A stretch of 64,000 bases of DNA from Mytilus trossulus (taxonomy: Eukaryota; Mollusca; Bivalvia; Mytilida; Mytilidae). Shown in pieces: positions 47,500-59,025 of the stretch (its first letter is position 1; each line of letters begins with the position of its first letter). A program made the position numbers and the translations under genes. Location of the stretch: NCBI RefSeq assembly GCF_036588685.1, contig NC_086374.1:19708886-19772885 (forward strand). Direction: 5' to 3'. The notes below the pieces were generated by a model. That model was not told where the DNA came from and made no database searches. It saw only the letters and a list, made by a program, of their open reading frames with translations.

Positions 47500-47610
47500 A
47501 GGTCAAAGTACGGTCTTCAAAAGGAGCATTGGCTCACAACGAAAAGCAAACTATAAAAGAGGGGCGAAAGATACCAGAGGGACAGTCAAACTCAAGGGCT
47601 CCCAGATTGA
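47500..47610 (-). repeat. Two joined repeat fragments
   Basis: A piece of the 455-660 family ('gtacggtcttcaaaaggagc', inverted) is followed by a PLE 3' terminus ('aagaggggcgaaagatacca...gggacagtcaaactc'). Confidence 0.55.
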
Positions 47611-47960
47611 CTTGTGTTAAACAATAGACCACTTTCGAGTTCATCCTTCTCCTGAAAATATTCGTCAATGATGCTCGCCTTTATGACGTCATTTACCAGT
47701 TAGAGGGGATCGCCTGTATCCCTGCACTACAAACTTTCATCAAGCGTCATTGTGCAGGATAAACTAGAAATAATGTTTGTTTTGTTAGTAACTTATCACA
47801 ATTCCCTAATGACAGCAGTGTCGATTGTCAATTATGAGAATACAATTTGCCTTATAATTCGTGCGATATAGCATTGGGGTTTTCCAACCACTCGCTCAAC
47901 GGAAGTGATGATGCCACTTAAGCACGAATAATATTCACTAAATAGTTATCAAAGGAACCC

Positions 47961-48090
47961 GGATTATAACTTAGTTTCGTCCACATAAGACTCTTCAGTG
48001 ACGCTGAAAATATCAAAATATGTATTAAGCCAAACAAGTAAAAAGTTGAACCAGTTTTTGACGGAAATGCATCGAACTTGAAAGTTGTCT
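47961..48090 (-). ncRNA. Hammerhead-like motif, decayed
   Basis: Minus strand, about 47961-48006: 'agcgtca-CTGAAGA-GTCTTATGTGGAC-GAAA-ctaag'. Stem II still pairs (GTCT..GGAC) and GAAA is intact, but CUGAUGA has become CUGAAGA and stem III with the cleavage triplet is lost. The remaining bases to 48090 resemble the hammerhead-associated repeat at 42298-42560. Confidence 0.5.
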
Positions 48091-48359
48091 ATTCAAACAG
48101 AAAAATCCAACGGTCTAATTTATATTTTGTACAGATATTTAACACAGATGGTCAATTGAAAACTTAGCACAAAAAGAGAGAGGATGCCTAGGAGGCATTG
48201 CACCATGAGCCGGAGTGAAATTAACAGAGAATTTGAATTAAAATGTTCAATCAGAAACGTCTGTAGGTTAGCTTGAAAACCATGGAAATATAGAACATGA
48301 ACAGATCAGTCCGAACCTGTTTACAACTTTACATAATAGGTTTAAACTTAAATATCTAA

Positions 48360-48636
48360 AAGAGGGACGAAAGATACCAAAGGGACAGTCAAACTCATAA
48401 ATCTAAAACAAACTGACAACACCATGGCTAAAAATGAAAAAGACAAACAGAAAAACAATAGTACACATGACACAACATAGAAAACTAAAGAATAAACAAC
48501 ACGAACCCCATCAAAAACTAGGGGTGATCTTAGGTGCTCCGGAAGGGTAAGCAGATCCTGTTCCACATGCGGCACCCGTCGTGTTGCTTATATGATTACA
48601 AATCCGGTAAATAGTCTAATTGGGTAGGTCAAATTC
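48360..48636 (-). mobile_element. 5'-truncated PLE insertion with 8-bp TSD
   Basis: 277 bp of PLE 3' tail, oriented on the minus strand and ending in the family terminus (GTCCCTCTT). It is flanked by the perfect direct repeat ATATCTAA at 48352-48359 and 48637-48644. The truncated 5' end, intact 3' end and short duplication are the signature of target-primed retrotransposition. Confidence 0.75.
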
Positions 48637-48644
48637 ATATCTAA

Positions 48645-49602
48645 GTCTATAACGAATCTATCAAATATATTTGTTTTGAATGATTGTTTATAACAGAATA
48701 TTTATCTGTGAGATATTGTATGGATAAAGTCTTCTGTGTTTTTTTTCTTTACGGGTTCAAAGACATTATATTCCAAACAAAACTGCAAAAAGTGACAACA
48801 TAATCTTACATGTACATATATTCTCATTATTATGTACAGATGAGTCAAGGACACAACTAAATCAATATGTTTCTACGCACTGTCTGGTGGAAAGATTGAA
48901 GTAAATATTTTATTAAGTTGTAAAGTGAGCTATACTAAAAAAATACTTACACAATTGATTGTTTGAGTTTCCATATAAGTAACAAGTCTTTAGAAAGACA
49001 TATTATGTAAATACGTGACTAGATAATGTACCAGATATTACCTATTTCAATTCAATTTTTATTCATTCTGTGAATTTATATTGTTCAATACCTAAACAAC
49101 AGTTAGTTTCCTAAACCTTAAAGTTATGAGTATATCAGTTTTGTAATTGAAATAAAAAAAGTACAATAATAGTAAATAATGGATAGAATAAAAATAATAA
49201 GGAAGTAACTCAAAATGAACTATGTTCAAATATAAATTTGATATAAAATTTTAAGGTATGTGGTGAACAAAACTTAAAATATCAAAATCAATGTCACAGT
49301 CTCTAGGATAAAAAGAATTGTTATAACATGTCATACTAAGACATGTGCAGATCTTTATCTATGTACTTAAATAAATGTTATATAATATATAATATTCACA
49401 CAAAAAGAGGGACAAGTACAAACATGGAAGTTGCGATAAGAATATGAATGTAAATATAAAAATCTGTTACGCTGATGAAACGATGACTCGGTGTGCCTTG
49501 ATCTAATAATATTTTTTCCTTTACGTTATCTCTGAATAAGCAAGTTTTATATATGTCTGTCATTTAAAATATGAGTATACTGCTAAGCATTAGTCCAATT
49601 AC
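48645..49602. other. No gene seen
   Basis: AT-rich spacer without supported coding, RNA or repeat features. Confidence 0.45.
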
Positions 49603-50700
49603 ATGTATACAAAAGACGAAAATAAATTGACAACGCCATGGCTACAAAGGAAAATGTCAAACAGCCAAACAAAAGTACACAAAATTCAACAAAGAAAACT
49701 AAAGACTAAGCATGAGCCAATCAAAAAATTGGTGGTGATCTCAGGAGCTCCGGAAGGGTGTGTAGATCATCCTCACTATGTGGCACCCGTCATGTTGCTC
49801 TTGTTAGTTCAAACCCCGTAACAAACCTAATTCGGTCGGTCACATTTATGAAAAGGATGCGGGATTTTAGTTATGCCATAAGGAACTTATTAGCTATCAT
49901 CTGTGAAAGGAATATTCAATAGCGGTCAACCAACACGCGATGACGTTCGTAAAAGTTAAAAACTGTTGGCTTAATAGCTCTCTTGTTAGCAGCAATACTC
50001 TACCAGGTAAATAATAATAGGAAATGCAAACCATGGAATATCACATCAATTGGGGATGTATAATCTGTATGCACAAGCTAATGGGATGTTGCTACATAGA
50101 AATTTAAAGTTTGCAATTTGAAAGCTGAAATTATCTGAAAGATTTACTTTCAAACAACCCTCGTTGTCAATTTCTAGATGAAAGTCAAGATATGAGACAG
50201 ACTTATTAGACAAAAGTATTTGTTTTATCTTTTTTCTCAAGTTCGATGGGATAATTGCGTTCAACATAGTCACCAAATTTTAAATAATTTAGTAAGAGAA
50301 AATAATCTATTTAGCGGAAAGTGGAGTTAATGGATACATCTAACTTCTTTTTTTTTCTTCCAGAAAAGATCCTTTATGAAATCAGCCTCGTAGGATTATA
50401 AGAACAAGTCGGCAAGAAGGTGGGCATAGTTGATTTTCATTGGAATGCCGATTGGTTTTTGTTTTTTGTTTTTTTTAAACACGGCCTTCAACATGAAAAA
50501 TATATTGTCAATCAAGAATTCAAGCATTTTAATAACGTCATTTTCAGAGAATATTAAGTTTAAATCAGAGTGATTTTTCACGAAGTAGGATTTATCCCTA
50601 CCTAAGACAAGATACTTGTATCTTCGTTTACCATTCTTTTTTATTAAACAAAACAATACCAACTCTTTCAATTTCTTTTATTTTGTAATGGGGATACTTG
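49603..50700 (-). pseudogene. Decayed PLE: RT and 3' tail
   Basis: Read on the minus strand, 50671-50396 encodes a stretch ending G-I-P-M-x-x-N-x-A-x-L-L-A-D-L-F-L, the RT block that precedes the catalytic box. 50276-50046 encodes S-Y-L-D-F-H-L-E-I-D and, after several codons, N-F-x-F-L-C-S-N-I-P, a later conserved part of the same family. The Y-x-D-D catalytic segment between them is deleted. 49950-49603 is the 3' tail with the 'ctccggaaggg' words shared with 48.5 and 61.2 kb. It is dead: frames are broken and the catalytic core is missing. Confidence 0.8.
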
Positions 50701-51264
50701 TGTATAGTGTAAAACAGTCATATACTTGTTTTTATACTGGTTTGTTTTGTATCCACATCTGATTCAAGCTACTTCTAGAATAAGTAGTTTCACAATAACT
50801 TTGAAGCCCGGCTTTAATTGCCGATTTGATTGATCTTGACAATTAGAAAGAGGTTTCGTTGACCACATGAAAGACCCACCAATATACCGTTGTTAGTGAG
50901 GACAGTTGTATGTTAGGTATCCATACAAGTATAAATAATCTTACAATCTGTATTATTTATTAGACACTTTTTTACGATTCCTGGCTACAGTGGTCACTAG
51001 TGAACATGGGCTTCCTCTCTTATTTCAGATTAAAGTGTCAATTATATTTTGGTAATGAATAACTTTCTTATAAGATTGCAGATTTTTGACAATTTGGTAC
51101 AAAATACAGTCCAGAATCATATAGATTGAACAGAAATATAGTTTGTTCGGGTCTAACTCAATGTCAATTTCAAATACACGTATATTTGTGGTTCAACAGA
51201 CTGAGGGTATTCTTTTTAATACAGGAATGTGTTTTAGTTATGAAGAGTACTAAGCTTATCATTT
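50701..51264. other. No gene; possibly decayed PLE
   Basis: Upstream flank of the RT relic on the minus strand. I recognise no conserved motif, although it may contain eroded N-terminal PLE sequence. Confidence 0.35.
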
Positions 51265-51525
51265 GATACGCCATACACGCGTTATTCTACATAAGACTCA
51301 TCATTGACGTTTAGATCAAAATACTTAAAAAGCCAAACAAATATAAAGAGCATTATTGACCCAGAATTCCAAACGGTTGTGTTGAATTTAGCCAAAGTAG
51401 TATATGCCTTGGATAAGAAAATCCTTGTTATTTAGAATGATTCATACTTTTGCAAAGAGTTACTATATAAAAATGACCATATAATTGATATGCATGTCAA
51501 CACCGAAGTGCTGACTACTGGGCTT
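51265..51525 (-). mobile_element. Hammerhead-associated repeat (retrozyme-like) copy
   Basis: On the minus strand a hammerhead-like motif lies at 51265-51312 (A-ATGATGA-GTCTTATGTAGA-ATAA-cgcgtgtatggcgta). It has one change in the CUGAUGA box and a damaged GAAA. It is next to 'gaatcattctaaataaca' and 'aaagtatgaa' blocks shared with 42298-42560 and 63574-63970. Confidence 0.55.
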
Positions 51526-51825
51526 GGGATACCACTAAAGACAGATATTTGCTGTATTTTTGTGAATTCCGCCTCTATAAAAACCACCCTCAGGAATAAT
51601 GAGAAAGTTTCTTTTAAACAATTGTACCTTGTACTTAATCTTAAAAAAGAGTTAAGTCGTACGATTTTTGTATTCCCTTAAAAATATCTCTTTGGTGTGT
51701 CATAAGATTGCTTGAATTACTATCGAAAAGTTTGAAACAATTAAATGCTCTTTTTAGAGACCAGTTACATAAACTTTCGAATTAAGTTTTTTCTACTAAA
51801 ATAGCGTGGAAATCAATCATATCAT
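51526..51825. other. No gene seen
   Basis: Spacer of 300 bp with no supported feature. Confidence 0.4.
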
Positions 51826-51829
51826 GCAA

Positions 51830-52130
51830 TATCTCACTTTGTGAGGAAACACACTGATCTCCACACCAAATATACCGATGATGATATCATCAAAGTTTTG
51901 ATTTTTCTATTAACAACATATTTTTTGATATTGGTGAATTAATTTTTCATCTAACATTAGCGAACAGTTGGTGTTGCAATTAGTACTACTTGTGCACCAC
52001 TACTAGTGGACTTGTTTTTGTACTCATATAAGGCAGAATTTTTAAAGAAGAAAAACGAACCATCTTGCTTAAGTCTTTAATATAACTTTAAAATATACTG
52101 ATGATGTTCTGTTACTTAGCCACCATCTCA
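51830..52130 (+). pseudogene. Second decayed PLE-type RT fragment
   Basis: Conceptual translation in broken frames gives H-T-D-L-H-T-K-Y-T-D-D-D-I-I-K-V-L, then C-A-P-L-L-V-D-L-F-L-Y-S-Y-K-A-E-F. These are the blocks around the G-T-N-C-A-P-L-L-A-D-L-F-L motif of the RT family at 62158-62877. Many stops and frameshifts are present. It represents a different subfamily from the 50-kb relic. Confidence 0.65.
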
Positions 52131-52655
52131 TAAGTTTTTATAACTTATATATCCTTGTAAACTTTAGATTAAGGAAACTACCCAAAATTAGAAGGTCTGA
52201 TGTTCTAACAACATATAGACGTCGATTTTATGTAGTCCCTGATATTTACCGTTAACAAGATTACATGTGTTGTCCTCTGTTCAAATTGTTACTCAAATGT
52301 TCATCTTTAATGTTACTTTTAATAGGTTCGTACCAATGGTGATGAAAAAACAACCTTAGCGAATATCATCAGACCAGCAGTTTAACTGTTGGCATGATTG
52401 CAGATTATTTATCCGTTCCATGGAGAAACGCAAGGGTTCCAGGTGCAATATTCATCTGTAAATGTTTTCTACAATATATAAAATCTCAAGAGGAAAAGTT
52501 ATGTTTTTACAATTTCTCATGTTCATTTCTAACTAATAAATTATATTATTGTTAATAATTTTCTCAAAAATATCATTATATACGTTAATCTAGAGGTTAT
52601 AATGAGCCTGCGTCGTTAACTTTGGACAAAGGACACACATGGCTTCATGACAAAA
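52131..52655. other. Unassigned, repeat-like
   Basis: I find no gene here. The texture suggests a dispersed element of the same kind as its neighbours, but I cannot define ends or a family. Confidence 0.35.
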
Positions 52656-52659
52656 CTGT

Positions 52660-54375
52660 GTTTTTGTGATAGTAATGTATTTGTAGATCTTACTGAAATT
52701 CTTTCTGTTTACCATTATCTCCATCTTTACTGCACTTGGCCCAGTAGTTTCAGACTAATATATTTTGTATTTTATTTTACAAAAATGTACATCATTTACG
52801 AAAACTGTTAAAAAATTTACTGTAAAGGGCATTAATTCCTTTGGGGTCAATTGATCATTTTGATCATGCTGACTTATTTGTAGATCTTACTTTGCTATAC
52901 ATTATTGATGCTAACAGTTTATCACTATTTTTAATAATTTTGAAAATAATAATCAAAAGCTGCAAAATCCTTTAAAAATTACCAATCTAAGGTAGCAATC
53001 CAACATCGGGTTGCCTGATTTGTCTAAAAATCTCAGGGCACATAGATGTTAACCTATTGAACAATTTTTCCTTCGTCAGATTTGCTTTTAATGCTTTTGT
53101 AAAAGGGATATTAGCCAAAAAAACTGCATTTTACCCCTATGTTTTATTTTTAGTTATGTCGGCCATCTTGGATAGCGTACAGGGTAGTCGAACACATTTT
53201 CAAACTAATGATGATTGTGGCCACGTTTGGTTAATTTTGTCTCAGTCGTATCAGAGGAGAAGATTTTTTATTAAGATTACAAAAATTGTTAAAAATTTAC
53301 TGAAAATATCTCCTTAAGGTAGCACAATACAAAGATTTTTTTAGTTCCAATCACTAACATTTGAAATGCTGTAACTTTCTTATGAATGCATAGAAAATAA
53401 TAAAAGAGGTACATATAGATAGATAAAAGATTAATCTTTAAATGAATGTAATATTTTTATTATGCAATCATTATGTAATCAATTATTATGTAATTAGTGG
53501 CAAAATCTGGGTAAGGTCACTTGAATGAATTTAGCTCTTTCATCTATTTAACTATACAGAAAATTTTAACGAAATCTTAATCAACACATCATGGGCTTCA
53601 AAAGAGTGTCTCAGATTGTCTCTATTGTATTCTATTCTCTCATAAATCTCCTATTAGTGAAACATCCTAACCACATAAAAGAAGATAATGTTTAATTAGG
53701 TGCAAAATTTGTTCTATACATTCTATCTGAAATCTGAGACACCTTTTTGTAGATAATGACCATAGGAACAACATATAATAAAATCAAGCCTCTAGGGATA
53801 CCTATGCAGAAGCTAATTTCATTTGAAAGTGGAAATTTGGTGAAAAATATTTTAGACACCGTTAACATTATAATTGGTTACATAATTGTTGCATAATGCT
53901 AACATTGCATTAATTTGAAAGAGTAATCTGTCAGCTATCCAAAACTACCACTTTTATAAATTTTCAAGCAATTTTAAGAAAGTTTCAGCATTTTAAAACT
54001 TGGTAGTTGGAGTTATAAAATCTTTGTATTGTACTACCTTAAGGGGTCAACTGACAATTTTGGTCATATTGACTTATTTCTAGTTTTTACTACAAAATTT
54101 CCTAAAAATTACCGATTCAGGGGCAGCAAGCCAGTAACGGGGTTCAATAGATCTTAACGTGATGAAATTGTTTACCCCGTCAGATTTGCTCTGAGCGCTT
54201 TTGTTTTCAGAGATATAAGCCAAAAACTGCATTGTACCCCTTATTCTATTTTTAGTCATCATCATGTCAACCATCTTGGTTGGCAGGCAGGGTCATCGGA
54301 CACATTTTTTAAACTAAAGACCCTAGTGATGATTGTGTTTAAGTTTGGTTAAATGTTGCCTAGTTGTTACTTCTT
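52660..54375 (+). repeat. Diverged tandem copies of a bivalve dispersed repeat
   Basis: Blocks recur in order: 'gacttatttgtagatcttac' near 52870 against 'gacttatttctag' near 54070; 'aatt.c..a.ggtcaa.tga.cattttg' at about 52845 and 54043; 'cgtcagatttgct' at about 53077 and 54178; 'aaaaactgcatt..acccc' at 53120 and 54222; and 'gccatcttgg' / 'aaccatcttgg' at 53162 and 54268. There are at least two monomers of roughly 500 bp, the junction being interrupted by the MITE at 53318-54038. I see no real coding capacity. Confidence 0.7.
53318..54038. mobile_element. 721-bp MITE in a TTAA site
   Basis: The terminal inverted repeats begin GGTAGCACAATACAAAG on the left and GGTAGTACAATACAAAG on the right (reverse-complemented). 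Imperfect pairing extends some 70 bp to CTTTCTTA. TTAA flanks both ends (53314-53317, 54039-54042). It splits a repeat monomer whose uninterrupted sister reads 'attcctttggggtca' at 52840-52855. There is no transposase frame. TTAA duplications are typical of piggyBac-type transposition, but the termini do not look like classical piggyBac ends. Confidence 0.82.
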
Positions 54376-54769
54376 TCCAGTATGTTAATTTAACTGCACC
54401 AAATGTCCTTTTCGTCAATGAATGTTTCTTTAGGTGTCAAATAAGCTGAAAAACTATAAGCCAAAATATTTGAAAATCCATTTAATCAAAACAAAAAGGA
54501 TAAATTCTGTCTAGTAGCGATTTGATGAGGTAAGCCTAATTATATTTATTTTATAAACGATAACTTTACTGTCTCGTGTTAGAGCGATGTTAGAACACTC
54601 ACAAGCATGTTAAACCTTGCCTCATTCTTTATGTACAGGTCTGAATCAAAGAAACTGTAATCCAGTGATTTTCCTTCATTGCTGACAGGCGTATTTGTTG
54701 TTTATGTATTATTATTGTAGAATAAGTTAGGTTTTTGTTGTGTTTTGTTTATACAGAAGTCTTGATAAA
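54376..54769. other. Likely 3' UTR of the aldo-keto reductase
   Basis: It lies downstream of the stop on the minus strand. AATAAA occurs at 54545-54550, about 220 bp past the stop, and is a plausible polyadenylation signal. Confidence 0.45.
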
Positions 54770-57700
54770 CTACATTACAACATGGTTCTTTCCGTTGTTG
54801 AAACTGTACCTGTAAGTATTCACATCTTTGTTCTTTTTATCCTTTGAAAGTTGTCTCATTGGTAATATTATTACATATTCTCTTATGTTCATTCTCAGTT
54901 ATCTTATTTGATTTACTCATATCTCACCATCAATTCTATGTCATCTTCCTTTAAAGACCAATCGAACACATCGGCATTTGTTTCTATATGTCTTTGATCA
55001 GAGGATTTTGGTATTGTAACGAAACCATGCTGAACGCTCCATCGAATCAAAATCTGAGGTACATACCTCTTATATCTATAAAACACCATAACTCATTGGA
55101 AATGATCAGCAAACATTTAAAACGTGCAAACATTTCTAATACACAACAGATTCAGCTTTGACAATTTCATTTAAGTTAGATAAAGATTTTTCAGTTATAT
55201 CAGTATAGCAGTCCTTTTTTATGCATTGTTTATATTATGACATACCGTTTTATTTGGATTAAGAATGTTCGGATCTAATACTTTTCAAGGTAAAATATAT
55301 GTAGAAAGATTTTAAATATTCATCAATAATACTGATAGGTTACGCATTTTAGGGACGACCAGTTCAATGTAGGATAAAACCTTAATTCATACAGTTTGTT
55401 TTACTGACGCCCCCCCCCCCCTCTTTTGTCCCCGCCCCTTCTTAGCTTAATTTGGGAAAAGTTTATTGACCAATAAGGATATATATAAAAACGATGTCAA
55501 TTAAACAAAAGCTGCAGCAATTGTGACCCCCTACCCCCTTACTATTTGAATTAAGTTTTTTTTATCATTCATTGATTTTTTTATGTTGTCCCTTACAAGT
55601 ATGTGTTTATCGTACAATCTGAGAAATGAACACTGCTTAGGAATAGAAAGAATATATGTCCGAAATAGTTTATGTACAAGCTGTAGTACTATCTTAAACT
55701 AACCTTTCTGCAATATCTACCAATAGCTTATCGTTGAATTTTCTGCCTTTACATAGAGGTGAGTATCCCATCAATGTTATACCATTAGCACGACAATAGT
55801 TGACAATTTCTGTTTTTTGTTGCCATGGATGGAGCTCTATCTGGTTGATCACTGGTGTTGGAAGTCCGGCAGATTTTAAAGCTTCTAGATGGTGAACACC
55901 AAAGTTACTGACACCTAAAGACCTATATATTTATTATAGATTGTTTTGCATGATTGACATGTCTATATATATCAATAGAAATTTATCAGTATTACATCAT
56001 AAATGTTTATTAAATGTTTCAAGTGCACTAATTATCTCGATCTTCCAAAAATGTCCATGTAAAAAACTATTTCATTGATCAAAGTGGTTATATATTTGTT
56101 AAAGAGAAAACGGAGAATACCATTTACCAACAATCTTTTTCCCTTCTTTAGAAATAACATCGATAACACCTTTTACCCGTGTTGACAATGTCATTTTCAA
56201 TGGATATTGCAACATAATAAATTATGGTCAAGGAATCAACAAGTTTTGTTTTGTGTTCTTCTGTTGTTGTTTTTTTCTATTTTAGCTATGGTCTTTTCAG
56301 TTTGATATCCATATAAGAGTTTGAGTGTCCATTTGGTATGTTTCGTGCCTCTTTTTTAGGGCTATTTTCATGAAAATTCAGACACATCCTTTTCAACATC
56401 CATCAATATTTTTGAATGGTTGTTTTTAAAAGCGCATAACTATCTATATGTTTTTATAACTTTGATTTATCGAAAAGATTTTACATATTTTCATTGTGAA
56501 ATTATGATAAATTGCATTCGCATTACAGTTTGTCGATAATATATGTTCTCAACATTAAGAAAGCTTGTGATTACTTACTTTATCATTCCCTGTTCCTGTA
56601 GTTCTATCATAGCCTTATAGGTTTCCACATTTTTTCCTTTTGCAGGATTATGAATACAATACAAATCTATGTAATCCAGTTTCATTCTGTAAAAAACAAA
56701 GGATTAATTTAAATCGTGAATTTTGTATCTTACCCATTTAACTAGGTGTTCATTTAATTAGAAAGCGACTTTTGGTTATCTCTGAACCGATGTCTAGAGT
56801 AAAACAACTGTAGTATGCGAGGTTTTGCTGTGTTTTTGAAGTCTCATTGTGCTTTCACTCTGACGAATCTAACAAAAAAACAACGTAATTAAATAGAATT
56901 ACAAACGGTCGAAAAGACATTCAACACTCCACACAAATCACAGTGGATACTATTAAAGATTGAGAAAACTAGATCCACTCGTTTGAAATTCGAGTTTTTA
57001 TAAATTTTCCCTTTTTTAATTTAGAGTTTGATAAATTTGTCAAATTAGTAGCATGTCTTAGTAGGCATATTTTCAAAGGTTAAAAAAGACCGAAATTTCA
57101 AGGGAGTGGCATGTACCGACAAATTCTAAAAATCAATATTTCTTCTGAGTAAACATGAACCTACTTCCTTAGGCTTTCCGTGAACACTTGTTTACATCTA
57201 TCGTAACCATTTTCAGACAGCTTGTTCACAACAAATATATCCTTTCTGTCTACGCCAGACATCTCAATACCTCTTCCTATCTCTTCTTCGATCCTAAAAA
57301 TCAAATAACGCTGAACAAAAAAATCTATATTTTATTTTTAATTTCTGTATAAATCTTCTTTATGTACTTTCGGATACGTCCTTGTACAAAAGTTTACAAA
57401 TTACATATTAATTCTATGAAGCATTAAAACAAAAGAGTCTTTCCAATGCTTCATGCCCTGAATGTGATTTTTATAGTCTACGGTCCTTTTCATTTCAGGA
57501 ATCTCAACATTATTTTTTTGTTATTTTGCTATTTTTTGGATTAAAGCGACTGCTCTTCCGTAGAGACCTAGAAAAACATCTTTGATGCACACACTATTGT
57601 AATTACGTCGTTTAGGAAGTGCTTTTGATGCAATAAATGCTGCAGCAGGTATATGAGGAAGCATGATTGAAATTGGCAAATTATAGTTTTGCTGTCACTA

Positions 57701-58477
57701 GTAGAATTCGGTTTACAACTATGATACGTCTGTGTGTCATCTTAATAGACATTTTTTGCTGTCACTATGTTTAAGTTCACACAATCCTTTTAGATTTTGT
57801 TTTTCATTTTGATTTGCATGTTCTTAATTGATGTACGAAATTTGATCATCGGAAATTAGCATGGCTTCTAATGTGACTTATTTTTTTTACTTAGATGAGG
57901 CCGTTAGTTTTCTCGTTTGAATTGTTTTACATTGTCTTGTCGGGGCCTTTTATAGCTGACTATGCAGTATGGGCCTTGCTCATTGTTGATGGCCGTACGA
58001 TGACCTATAGTTGTTAATGTTTGTGTCATTTTGGTCTTTTGTGGATAGTTGTCTCATTGGCAATCATACCACATCTTCTTTTTTATATATTCTGTGTCGT
58101 ATTTGGATTTGTGTTTCATTGAACCGTGTCTTACATCTCCTTTGGGTTTTTGAGTTGATATCACTCATCTTCAACTTTATAATTTGGGTTCTTAAGATAT
58201 TTCATTTAATTTTTTTGGTAATGTTTTCCTATCTCAAAATATGGAAGCCTGTTATACTAGACAATACGTGAATATAAATTTATGTTCAGTATGTAAAAAA
58301 CACTAACCCATGAATTTCAGCTGTATCAATCAATCTGTATCCTTGTGACAAAGCATATACTACTGCTTTCTCAGCTTCATTACCACTAGTATTAAACATA
58401 CCAAGGCCAAACATTGGCATTGAATTACCATCAGATAATTTTATTCTCGATTCCAAACCTTTCGCTATCGTTACCAT
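54770..58477 (-). CDS. Aldo-keto reductase, six exons
   Basis: Exons on the minus strand: 58308-58477, 57165-57293, 56579-56686, 55704-55922, 54917-55066 and 54770-54809. All introns are GT-AG and all are in phase 2. The join gives 271 residues and a stop, the length of the compact glyoxal-reductase/prostaglandin F synthase-like AKRs. Visible family motifs: G-L-G 24-26, D51-T-A, K81 in V-V-N-K-L, H112 in D-Y-I-D-L-Y-C-I-H, G-V-S-N-F 139-143, N-Q-I-E-L-H-P 162-168, Y-S-P-L 189-192 and the NADPH-phosphate segment I-P-K-S 227-230. AKRs reduce aldehydes and ketones with NADPH in the cytosol. The catalytic Tyr of the D-x4-Y/K/H tetrad is His56 here (CAT at 58310-58312), so activity may be lost or changed. 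No frame damage is seen, which argues for a retained gene. The last exon is short and its donor was chosen to keep frame, so the final 13 residues are the least certain. Confidence 0.88.
57890..58090 (+). repeat. Dispersed repeat inside AKR intron 1
   Basis: Relative of 455-660 in the same orientation ('tttctcgtttgaattgtttt', 'ggggccttttatagctga', 'gatagttgtctcattggcaa'). It is antisense to the host gene. Confidence 0.65.
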
Positions 58478-58479
58478 GA

Positions 58480-58685
58480 CGGTACGTAAACTGTAAGATA
58501 AAGCAATAATATTTTTACATGACTTATTAAATTTTTCTTGTTTTTTTTTTCTTTAGTATATTTGTGTACCTTTGAGGAACTTCATTTTGTTTATTATGTA
58601 TGTTTAAAGTCTGTCGATTACAGTTGCTTCACAATATAAGAATAAATCACATGGAATGATCAGTTGATTATCAATACTTGCATAA
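58480..58685 (-). promoter_or_regulatory. AKR upstream region
   Basis: The 200 bp 5' of the AKR start codon on the minus strand, between the gene and a repeat. It probably holds the 5' UTR and promoter. No TATA box or other element is clear. Confidence 0.3.
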
Positions 58686-58689
58686 AACT

Positions 58690-58990
58690 CCTATAAACTT
58701 TTCGACCAGGAACACTGAAAAGTCGTGACTGAAAATGAGGCGCTTTCTGTGTTTCCTGTCGTCAGGAAAGCACAAAACAAAAGGTTGGAAAGCCAAGATG
58801 GAAAAAAAGTAAAATCACAAAAATGCTGAACTCCGAGGAAAATTCCCAAACGGAAAGTCCCTAAAATGAAACACATCAAACGAATGGATAACAAATGTCA
58901 TATTCCTAACTTGGTACAGGTATTTTTGTGTAAAAAATGGTTGATTGGAATCGATTGGATGATGGAAATCTGAAGGGCTATGTGACCGAA
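58690..58990 (-). repeat. Dispersed mussel-type repeat
   Basis: 'aaaatgctgaactccgagga', 'aaacggaaagtccctaaa', 'acacatcaaacgaatggata' and 'cttggtacagg' are successive blocks of a noncoding repeat. An inverted piece of it lies at about 5990-6060. Confidence 0.6.
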
Positions 58991-59025
58991 GTTGAAAAAA
59001 ATGTAAATAACCAAATACATCTGTA

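Noticed and set aside
54782..54816. Plus-strand ATG with ten codons followed by a gtaagt donor
   Set aside because: The same bases are the last exon of the minus-strand aldo-keto reductase, whose acceptor (CTTACAG) is the reverse complement of that apparent donor. No plus-strand partner exon was found.
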